From NCBI GenBank assembly GCA_001275005.1, contig JWZX01002249.1:1-23052 (forward strand): DNA of 23,052 bases, written 5' to 3'. A model generated the notes under the pieces. That model saw nothing but the letters and a program-made list of their open reading frames with translations, was not told where the DNA came from and did no database searches. The stretch comes from Chrysochromulina tobinii (Eukaryota > Haptophyta > Prymnesiales > Chrysochromulinaceae). A program made the position numbers and the translations under genes. Each line of letters starts with the position of its first letter. Position 1 is the first letter of the stretch. This document shows, in pieces, positions 16,004-23,052 of this stretch.

Positions 16004-17251
16004 CCGATGATTTCGTTTAGGCGAGCCCCACACCGTGTATGCGGTAAGCTGCATCGGAGCCCTGGCTGGTAATGTCCACGGTCATTCGTCTCGCTCCTCG
16101 TCACGTCAAGACACAAGAGAGGGTCTGTCGAGTGCTGCGAGTGCGTGCGGCTGTGACCTGTGCGTGCAAGTGCAGACAGGACACTCTGCGGCGTGAGGCC
16201 AAGATCTACTAGTAAGGGGTATATACGCTCCCATCGCCGCAATAATGCAGCATGACATGAGGCTCTGAATTTAAAACATGCCCACACCCTGACCCTCCCA
16301 CTGCGCATCCGCATGTGTCTGTGACCGCGCGCAGCGTCACCGCCCGGCGGGGCGAGTCCGGTCGCGCTGACGTAGCCTGACGAGTCGACCGCCGTGGATT
16401 ACGCGAATCACCGCGCGTTTCCCGCCCGCGCGCCGCGGCTCCCGCGCGCACACCACGCGCCCTGTGGAGTGTGCAGTGTGGAGAGGCTCAGGGGCGGCAG
16501 GGGCTCCCCAGGGCTCCCCCGCGCATGTGCACGCGCGACGCCGCGCCCGGCGCCCGCGCGCGGGACCGCCGCCAGCGTGCTTCGTGCCCGTCCCGGTGCC
16601 GTGGTGTTGCGGCCTGCGGGCCGCGGGGGCCGCGGCAGCCGGTCGACCCGCGGCAGCCGGACCCGCGTTTCTCTCGACGTTTCTCGCTTTCTCCTCTCAA
16701 CCCGCTCTCTCCGCGCGCGGCCGGCGCGCGCACCGCGCGCCGCGGCCGAGACCTCGAGCTGGTCGCTCGCGGCGCGGGCCGGACCGCGACGCCGCACGGG
16801 CCCGCGCGGCCGCGCGGCGGCCCGCGCTTCGTTGTCGTTTCGTCCGCCCGCGGGCGGGGGGGGGGTGCGCGGTGCGTCTAACGATGCAGTTGTTACAGGA
16901 TCACTCCGAGCTCTCAGGAAGATCCAATATGACGTGACAGGTGACGTGAGCGGGATCGGTACCACGCTACGTCACCGCCGCGGGGTCGGCTCGGCCACCG
17001 CGGTCCGCCCCGACGAACCTTATGCCCGGCGGAAGGCGGATTGTTTTTATTCTAATTAGATAACGCGGGGGGGGGGCGAGGTGCGCCGCGGCGGGGCGGC
17101 CGGGGGTACACGCAACACCGAGCATGAGCCTGGCAGGCGATGACACCATGTCGGATCGACTATGTCCTCCGATGTCGGACCCGGCGGACTTCGGCACCAT
17201 GCTTGGCCCTTAGGGGCCTGAGCGGTCCATATCTTATTCATTATCATACGC

Positions 17252-17270
17252 GATTAAATGTGATTTAATC
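17252..17270. repeat. AT-rich perfect inverted repeat
   Basis: GATTAAAT (17252-17259) and ATTTAATC (17263-17270) are perfect complements around a 3-base loop, within a roughly 60-bp AT-rich island. Confidence 0.7.
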
Positions 17271-17274
17271 CGAT

Positions 17275-17574
17275 ATCATAATCCTATCAGCCTCGAGCCT
17301 GTCCCACCATTGCCCCAGGTGCAGGAAGCGCGTGCGGTCGCTCCACGCAGTGCGCGACTCCGATCCCATCTCTCGCAGGCCGCCCCAGGCGCCGCGGGCC
17401 ATACAGTACCATAGCCATCTGCATCTCCCAGGGCTCACTCACATGCGAGGTGGCACTGGCCTCCTCCCACGAAGCCTCCCGAGCCCGCTCACACTGATGC
17501 AATGACGCCATCCCCTCAACTCCACTGCCGATCCCTTGACATGCATCCGAAGCCAAGCAGAAACCTACGATCAC
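17275..17574 (-). pseudogene. Possible decayed ORF or mobile-element remnant
   Basis: Minus-strand translation looks more protein-like than its surroundings, but in two frames. One frame reads SDACQGIGSGVEG near its start and a stretch with EPWEMQMAMVLYGPRRLGRP. A second frame carries WSDRTRFLHLGQWWDRLEAD, ending at a TAA in the AT-rich island. A frameshifted remnant would explain this. I do not recognise a family, and chance composition is a real alternative. Confidence 0.2.
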
Positions 17575-17724
17575 AGCACAATGTAGGAGCGAGCGAGCAC
17601 TTCAATTGGCCTAACGGACGCCATCACGAGGGAGAACCCGAGGCCTAATGGAATGGGCCCTCGTGAGGACGTCGTTCGACACTAATCGAAGGCCCCGTAC
17701 TCGGGGCGACTCCTGCCAGTCGGT

Positions 17725-20700
17725 TTAGACCAGCTCCTTCTTGGCGGGCTTGCCAATCGACTTCTTGAGCATGTCCTTGAGCTCGGCGACCTCAGACTTG
17801 AGCGCCATGAGCTCCTTCATCCACGGCTGGCCTTCCTTCTCCTTAAGCTTCTCCTGGAGCTCGTTGTTGACGCGCACGCGCTCGTCGTTCGCCTCCTGCT
17901 CGCTGCGGATGCCGCACACGTCGAACTTGAAGAGGACATAGTAGCAGATGACCTTGGCGATGTCCTGCATGACGAAGAAGATGAGGGTGAAGATCCACGT
18001 GAAGGCCACTGTCTGGATCTCGAGGCCGACAATCTGGATGTCGAAGTTGAGGTGCTGCTCGTACTTCTCCTTCTCGAACTCGAGGTGCTGGAAGGGCCAG
18101 TACATCGAGTTCAGGGTCGAGACGACGGTCGCGAGGGAGGCAGCGCACAGAACGATCGTCGAGGGAGCGCGCTCGAAGAAAAAGCCACGGGTGCGCGCGG
18201 CGAAGATAGTCCACCAGTCGGAGAGCGAAATCTTGAGGTACATGATGGCAACAACCTGGCCGTACGAGAGCGGGGCGGGGATGAACTGGCGGATGAGTGA
18301 CGAGGGGTCCTCCGACTTGAGCGCCATGTCGAGCAGCCAGAGCGACGAGCAGCACGCGACAAGGCCGATCCAGATGGCGACGATGAAGAGGACCTGGAGG
18401 TTCCAGCGCTCCGGGAGGGCCGAGGGCTTGACGTGGTCGTACGCGGTCGAGATGATGGTAGCATCGTTGAGGATGACGATGACGACGAGCGCGATGACGG
18501 GCAGGTTGAACTCCTTGGGGATGTCGAGGCCATACTCGGCCATCGTCATCGTGAAGCCGTACTCCTGGGTCTCACCGTCCATGCCCGGGATCGGGTAGGA
18601 GTGCGGGTGGCCGGGGAGCTTCTTGTTCATCTCATCGTTGATGGGCGGGTGGAAGACGAAGACGGCGACGAAGAAGAAGACGAGGAGCTGGACGGTGCAG
18701 GCCACGCGGTAGATGACGTAGTTCTTCATGCGCTGGAAGATGCAGCGCGAGATGATGATGGCGTCGACGATGACGGAGAGACCCTCCGCGGTCAGGACGA
18801 GGTCAGCAGCGGCGCGCGCGGCGTCGGTGGCGCCCTGGACGGCGATGCCGACATCGGCCTTCTTGAGGGCGGGCGCGTCGTTGACGCCGTCACCGGTCAT
18901 GCCGACCGACCAGCCACGCTGGCGCAGGACCTCGACGATGAGGAACTTGTGCTCGGGGAAGACCTGAGCGAAGCCATCAGCCTTCTCGCACATCTCACCG
19001 TACTGCGCGCCGAGCGTGTCGGAGATGGCGTCGCCGGGCTTGATGTTCGGGAGGCCCGCGGCGGTGCCGATGTTGTCGCCCATGCCGAGCGAGCGTGCGG
19101 TCTCCTTGGCGATGGCGCGGTGGTCACCGGTGATCATCTTGACGATCACGCCCTGCATCATCGCGCGGCGGATGGTCTCCTTGGTGTCGGGGCGGGGCGG
19201 GTCGAGGAAAGTGAAGATGCCGGCCATCTCCATCTCCTCGCCCTTGTACTTGCGCGCGATCGCCAGGGCGCGGATGCCGCGCGAGGCGAGGTTCTCGATC
19301 TTGGCGTTGAATTCCTCCTCGATGGCCTTCTGGCAGGCGGCGGAGCACATGTGGAGGACGACGTGGGGCGCGCCCTTGACCACGAGGAACTCGCGACCGT
19401 CGGGGCCCAAGAGGGTGGACTCGGTGCGCTTGGTAACCGGGCTGAAGGGGACGAAGTCGAGCTGCTTGTGCTTGTCAAGGAGGGCACGGTCGACCTGGGG
19501 GGCGTTGAGGACGAGGGTGTCGATGGCGTCCTTGGCCGGCTCGTGCCAGCGGGTGGCGAGGGCCGAGAGGGTGAGGATCGTCTTGTCGGTGCAGTCCTCC
19601 TGGTATGGGATGGTCTCTTGGAGCATCATCTTGTTGAGGGTGAGGGTGCCCGTCTTGTCCGAGCAGAGGACGGTCATGCCCGCGAGCTGCTCAATGGATG
19701 AGAGGCGCGCGACGATGGCCTTCTGGGCGGCGAGGAGGCGGGAGCCAAGCGCCATCGTGGCCGTGCACACGACCTGCATGGCAATGGGGATGGAGGCGAC
19801 GAGGAGCACGACGCCGAAGGAGATGGCCTCCCAGAACGCCTCCTCGGAAGGGGCGCGGAGGATGAGGTAGGCGACGGCGATCGTGACGAGGACGCTGGAC
19901 AGGTTGAGAAGCATCTGAGTGATCTCGACGACGACCTTCTGGAAGTTGCCAACATCGTGCGTCGAGCCGATGAGGGCGGCGGTCTTGCCGAAGAAGGTGT
20001 TGATGCCGGTGCAAGCGACGATGCCCTCGTTCTCGCCACCCACAACGGTCGAGCCCATCTTGCAGATGTCGCCGGCGCCCATCTCGACAGGGAGCGACTC
20101 ACCAGTCATGGCGGCCTGGTCAATCTGCAGGATCATGCCCTCGCAGATGCGGCAATCAGCGGGGATGCTGGCGCCGGCGTTGAGGCCGACGCGGTCACCC
20201 GGCACGAGCGTGCCGGCGTCGATCTTCTTCCACTTGCCCTCGCGCTTGACAACAGCCACAGGCTTGAGGGAGGCCTTGAGAGCGGCAACCGCGTCACCGG
20301 AGCGGAGGTCCTCGTAGAAGCCGACGGCGCCGTTGAGGAAAAGCAACGTGAGGAGAGTGTAGAAATCGGGCCATTCCTTCAGGAGACCCTCGATGCAGAT
20401 GGCGGCGATGATCATGCCAGGCATGATGCCCGTAAAGTGCGAAAGAAACATCTCCCACTTCGACACACTCATGTCGGGGAGCTCGTTGCGGCCATACATC
20501 TTGAGACGCATGGCGGCCTCCTTCTCGGTGAGGCCATCATGGCCCGTCCGCATCATGGCCTCGTCGAACTCGGGCGCGTGCTCAGGCTCCTCCTCATTCT
20601 CTGGCATTGTTACAGACTTGTCCACTGTCGGGATCCCTTCTTGCTGAGTGTGAGGTGCAAAAAAGTCTTTTTCTTGCGACGTGGCGAGAACGTTTCGAGG

Positions 20701-20760
20701 GCGACCGAGATACGAGCGGATTCCAAACAACTTCTTTGGGCCTCCCTCCAAATCGCTCAT
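17725..20760 (-). CDS. PMA1: P3A-type plasma-membrane H+-ATPase (proton pump)
   Basis: A 1011-residue P-type ATPase that exports protons using ATP, energising the membrane for secondary transport and pH control. It has the actuator motif TGES (219-222), phosphorylation motif DKTGTLT with D368, nucleotide-binding KGAPHVV (462-468), and hinge TGDGVNDAP (622-630). Membrane pairs are M1-M2 (about 107-150), M3-M4 (about 285-335, with VASIPIAMQV) and M5-M10 from about 680. M6 carries ILND with D766, matching the proton-binding Asp of plant AHA2 (D684). The M5-M6 linker (about 706-750) is far longer than in plant pumps. The C-tail (about 945-1011) is a charged coiled coil with no terminal YTV-type 14-3-3 site. 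Codon use is strongly C/G-ending, suggesting high expression. ATG 20760 has a weak context (C at -3); Met52 at 20607 has A at -3 and is a possible alternative start. The family is secure. Confidence 0.95.
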   Translation of the reverse strand: MSDLEGGPKKLFGIRSYLGRPRNVLATSQEKDFFAPHTQQEGIPTVDKSVTMPENEEEPEHAPEFDEAMMRTGHDGLTEKEAAMRLKMYGRNELPDMSVSKWEMFLSHFTGIMPGMIIAAICIEGLLKEWPDFYTLLTLLFLNGAVGFYEDLRSGDAVAALKASLKPVAVVKREGKWKKIDAGTLVPGDRVGLNAGASIPADCRICEGMILQIDQAAMTGESLPVEMGAGDICKMGSTVVGGENEGIVACTGINTFFGKTAALIGSTHDVGNFQKVVVEITQMLLNLSSVLVTIAVAYLILRAPSEEAFWEAISFGVVLLVASIPIAMQVVCTATMALGSRLLAAQKAIVARLSSIEQLAGMTVLCSDKTGTLTLNKMMLQETIPYQEDCTDKTILTLSALATRWHEPAKDAIDTLVLNAPQVDRALLDKHKQLDFVPFSPVTKRTESTLLGPDGREFLVVKGAPHVVLHMCSAACQKAIEEEFNAKIENLASRGIRALAIARKYKGEEMEMAGIFTFLDPPRPDTKETIRRAMMQGVIVKMITGDHRAIAKETARSLGMGDNIGTAAGLPNIKPGDAISDTLGAQYGEMCEKADGFAQVFPEHKFLIVEVLRQRGWSVGMTGDGVNDAPALKKADVGIAVQGATDAARAAADLVLTAEGLSVIVDAIIISRCIFQRMKNYVIYRVACTVQLLVFFFVAVFVFHPPINDEMNKKLPGHPHSYPIPGMDGETQEYGFTMTMAEYGLDIPKEFNLPVIALVVIVILNDATIISTAYDHVKPSALPERWNLQVLFIVAIWIGLVACCSSLWLLDMALKSEDPSSLIRQFIPAPLSYGQVVAIMYLKISLSDWWTIFAARTRGFFFERAPSTIVLCAASLATVVSTLNSMYWPFQHLEFEKEKYEQHLNFDIQIVGLEIQTVAFTWIFTLIFFVMQDIAKVICYYVLFKFDVCGIRSEQEANDERVRVNNELQEKLKEKEGQPWMKELMALKSEVAELKDMLKKSIGKPAKKELV

Positions 20761-21179
20761 AGGGCTCTCGACATCAGTATAAGCGTTAAGGTGAGCTCCT
20801 AGGGGCTCTGCTAACGCTTATGGTAGGACCGTTGCTTATGCGGGAGTATGGGAGTGCGCGAAACGCAGCGGAGCGCCAAAGGGCGACCGCATACACTCTG
20901 ATGGACAGGCCGGGGGTTATCAAGTGATAGGTCCCGGCTATCATCCGTCTCCCTCTCCGGGCGTCGGACAGGTTCCCGGCCACCGGTCAGCGCTAGGCGC
21001 CGACGGGCTCCAGGGGGCCTCCGCCCAGGTGGATGGGTGCCTTACGGCAGCCATGAACATGCAGAAATGACATGTGCATCGTGGCCAGTTTGGAGACTGA
21101 CCAGGGGGGGTGGCACAGCTGGCCTGTGCCGACCGTGCCGACGCCCGGTGTGCGCGAGACAGTGCCACCAGCGTTAGGC
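20761..21179. promoter_or_regulatory. Upstream region of the H+-ATPase gene
   Basis: About 420 bp lies between the ATPase start codon and the minisatellite. It should contain the minus-strand promoter and leader. A palindrome sits at its ATPase-proximal end. No TATA box or recognised factor site is evident, and I see no other gene. Confidence 0.45.
20779..20821. promoter_or_regulatory. Interrupted palindrome 18 bp upstream of the ATPase start codon
   Basis: ATAAGCGTTA (20779-20788) and TAACGCTTAT (20812-20821) are perfect 10-bp complements. Between them is a second near-palindrome, GAGCTCCTAGGGGCTC. Together they can form a long two-part hairpin in DNA, or in the mRNA leader if transcription starts upstream of it. 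The structure is seen; a regulatory role is inferred. Confidence 0.55.
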
Positions 21180-22941
21180 TGAGTGCGCCTGAGTGCGCCT
21201 GAGTGCGCCCCTAAGTGCGCCTGAGTGCGCCTAAGTGCGCCCGAGTGCGTCTGAGTGCGCCTGAGTGCGCTTGAGTGCGCCTGAGCGGTGCCCAAGTGCG
21301 CCTAAGTGCGCCCGAGTGCGGCCTGAGTGCGCCCAAGTGACGCCTGAGTGCGCCTGAGTGCGCCCGAGTGAAGCCTGAGTGCGCCTGAGTGCGCCTGAGA
21401 GCTGAGTGCGCCTGAGTGGCGCCCGAGTGCGGCCTGAGTGCGCCCGAGTGACGCCTGAGTGCGCCCGAGTGAGCCCGAGTAGCGCCTGATAGCGCCCAAG
21501 TGGCGCCTGAGTGCGCCCGAGTGCGCCTAAGTGCGCCCGAGTGTGGCCTGAGTGCGCCCGAGTGACGCCTGAGTGCGCCCGAGTGACGCCTGAGTGCGCC
21601 CGAGTGCGCCTGAGTGCGCCCGAGTGAAGCCTGACTGGAAGCCTGAGTGCGCCCGAGTGCGCCTGAGAGCTGAGTGCGCCTGAGTGCGCCCGAATGACGT
21701 CTGAGTGCGCCTGAGTGACCGCTGAGTGCGCCCGAGTGCGCCTGAGTGACGAGTGCGCCTGAGTGCGCCCGATTGCGCCCGAGTGCGCCTAGGTGGCGCC
21801 CAAGTGGCGCCTGAGTGCGCCCGAGTGGCGCTAGAGTGCGCCTGAGTCACGCCTGAGTGCGCCCGAGTGACGCCTGAGTGCGTCCAAGCGCACCTGAGTG
21901 ACCGCTGAGTGCGCCTGATTGCGCCTGAGTGCGCCTAAGTGCGCCTAAGTGCGCCCGAGTGCGTATGAGTGCGCCTGAGTGCGCCTGAGTGCGCCTGAGT
22001 GGTGCCCAAGTGCGCCTAAGTGCGGCCTGAGTGCGCCCGAGTGACGCCTGAGTGCGCCTGAGTGCGCCCGAGTGAAGCCTGAGTGCGCCCGAGTGCGCCT
22101 GAGAGCTGAGGGCGCCTGAGTGGCGCCCGAGTGCGGCCTGAGTGCGCCCGAGTGACGCCTGAGTGCGCCTGAGTGCGCCTGAGTGCGCCCGAGTGAGCCC
22201 GAGTGGCGCCTGAGTGCGCCCGAGTGGCGCCTGAGTGCGCCCGAGTGAAGCCTGAGTGCGGATGAGTGGCGCCTGAGTGACCGCTGAGTGAGCCTGATTG
22301 CGCCTGAGTGCGCCTAAGTGCGCCCGGGTGAGCCTGATTGCGCCTGAGTGCGCCTAAGTGCGCCCGAGTGCGGCCTGAGTGCGCCCGAGTGACGCCTGAG
22401 TGCGCCCGAGTGACGCCTGAGTGCGCCCGAGTGCGCCTGAGTGCGCCTGAGTGAAGCCTGATTGGAAGCCTGAGTAAAAGCCTGAGTGCGCCCGAGTGCG
22501 CCTGAGAGCTGAGTGCGCCTAAGTGCGCCCGAATGACGCCCGAGTGCGCCTGAGTGCGCCTGAGTGCGCCTGAGCGGTGCCCAAGTGCGCCTAAGTGCGC
22601 CCGAGTGCGGCCTGAGTGCGCCCGAATGACGTCTGAGTGCGCCTGAGTGACCGCTGAGTTCGCCCGAGTGCGCCTGAGTGACGAGTGCGCCTGAGTGCGC
22701 CCGATTGCGCCCGAGTGCGCCCGATTGCGCCCGAGTGCGCCTAGGTGGCGCCCAAGTGGCGCCTGAGTGCGCCCGAGTGGCGCTAGAGTGCGCCTGAGTC
22801 ACGCCTGAGTGCGCCCGAGTGACGCCTGAGTGCGTCCGAGTGCACCTGAGTGCGTCCGAGTGCGCCTGAGTGCGTCTGAGTGCACCTGAGTGCGCCTGAA
22901 TGCGCGTGAATGCGCCTGAATGCGCCTGAGTGTCTGCGTGC
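21180..22941. repeat. 10-bp minisatellite with higher-order repeat structure
   Basis: About 1.76 kb is built from a 10-bp unit TGAGTGCGCC with variants CGAGTGCGCC, TAAGTGCGCC and CGATTGCGCC, and 11-bp forms such as TGAGTGACGCC, TGAGTGGCGCC and TGAGTGCGGCC. Longer blocks are themselves repeated. 21691-21886 recurs at 22623-22838 (offset 932, rising to 952 after a 20-bp insertion). 21546-21651 recurs at 22373-22478 (offset 827). Rare marker variants (CTAGGTGGCGCC, GAGAGCTGAG, GAGTCACGCC) make these matches unambiguous. On the minus strand the basic unit has no stop codon in any frame, which explains the repetitive open frames there. Confidence 0.97.
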
Positions 22942-23052
22942 GCTCCAAGGTAGTGGGTGGGTGGGGAAGCAAGCGCCCCAGCGCGAGCCAAGCAGGCTGC
23001 TTCAGTGTTCGACGTGCGCAGGATGTGGTCGCCGGCCGGATTCGGCGGCCAT
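22942..23052. other. Right-edge unique sequence, no assignable gene
   Basis: The minisatellite gives way to unique DNA. A plus-strand ATG at 23022 opens a frame that runs off the edge, and a minus-strand ATG at the very edge stops after 16 codons. Neither is long enough to support a call. Confidence 0.4.

Larger units (their letters stand above)
16004..17724. other. Long intergenic region, very GC-rich in the middle
   Basis: I find no convincing gene in these 1.7 kb. 16004-16315 should hold the mS38 3' region; a TATA-like GGTATATACG at 16217-16226 has no gene placed to use it. 16316-16900 is extremely GC-rich with many CGCG runs; its frames give only Arg/Ala/Pro/Gly-rich translations. A G10 run lies at 16856-16865 and a second at 17067-17076. 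17225-17285 is strikingly AT-rich. 17580-17724 is the 3' flank of the minus-strand ATPase gene. Confidence 0.5.

Noticed and set aside
16394-17059. 221-codon frame in the GC-rich intergenic region
   Set aside because: It starts at GTG, and its Arg/Ala/Pro/Gly-rich translation, like those of overlapping frames on both strands, reflects base composition.
18433-19701. 422-codon plus-strand frame inside the ATPase gene
   Set aside because: It is antisense to the highly G/C-biased ATPase gene; the translation is an Asp/Glu/Gly/Val/Leu-rich shadow with no family features.
21180-22941. CRISPR array
   Set aside because: The repeat is a contiguous 10-bp satellite without unique spacers, in a eukaryotic context.
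22314-22991. 225-residue repetitive protein gene
   Set aside because: It starts at TTG and consists of satellite translation; all minus-strand frames of the repeat are open for the same reason.

Overview
The window looks like nuclear DNA of a GC-rich, gene-dense unicellular eukaryote, most likely an alga. The evidence is eukaryote-only gene families (UBR1-type N-recognin, SAGA subunit Spt20, P3A plasma-membrane proton pump, mitochondrial mS38), long coding frames with strong G/C third positions, no operon structure, and a large minisatellite. A haptophyte or similar high-GC alga is my best guess. That is inference from composition and gene content; no marker in the window settles it.

Layout, left to right. 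(1) 1-770, minus: the 5' part of an unrecognised acidic, Ala/Glu-rich gene that runs off the left edge. (2) A short divergent promoter region. (3) 935-10369, plus: a giant single-frame UBR1-type E3 ubiquitin ligase with UBR box, ClpS-like domain, RING and C-terminal UBR domain, inflated by in-frame tandem duplications and low-complexity inserts. (4) 11295-13544, plus: an Spt20 homologue. (5) 13545-14486: non-coding, with a GC palindrome that can fold into a T shape and an A14 tract. (6) 14487-15371, minus: a TruC/RluA-type pseudouridine synthase with a probable 63-nt leader intron, divergent from (7) 15602-16003, plus: a small mS38/AURKAIP1-like mitochondrial ribosomal protein. (8) 16004-17724: non-coding, very GC-rich, with two G10 runs, an AT-rich inverted repeat and a possible decayed ORF. 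(9) 17725-20760, minus: a P3A-type H+-ATPase. (10) Its upstream region, with a palindrome next to the start codon. (11) 21180-22941: about 1.76 kb of 10-bp minisatellite with higher-order duplications.

The genes are independent housekeeping functions: N-degron proteolysis, transcription co-activation, RNA modification, mitochondrial translation and membrane energisation. The only functional pairing suggested by position is the divergent pseudouridine synthase/mS38 pair, both of which serve translation. I found no clear novel multi-gene system. The most unusual non-coding structures are the higher-order minisatellite, the palindrome beside the ATPase start, and the GC-rich T-shaped palindrome.
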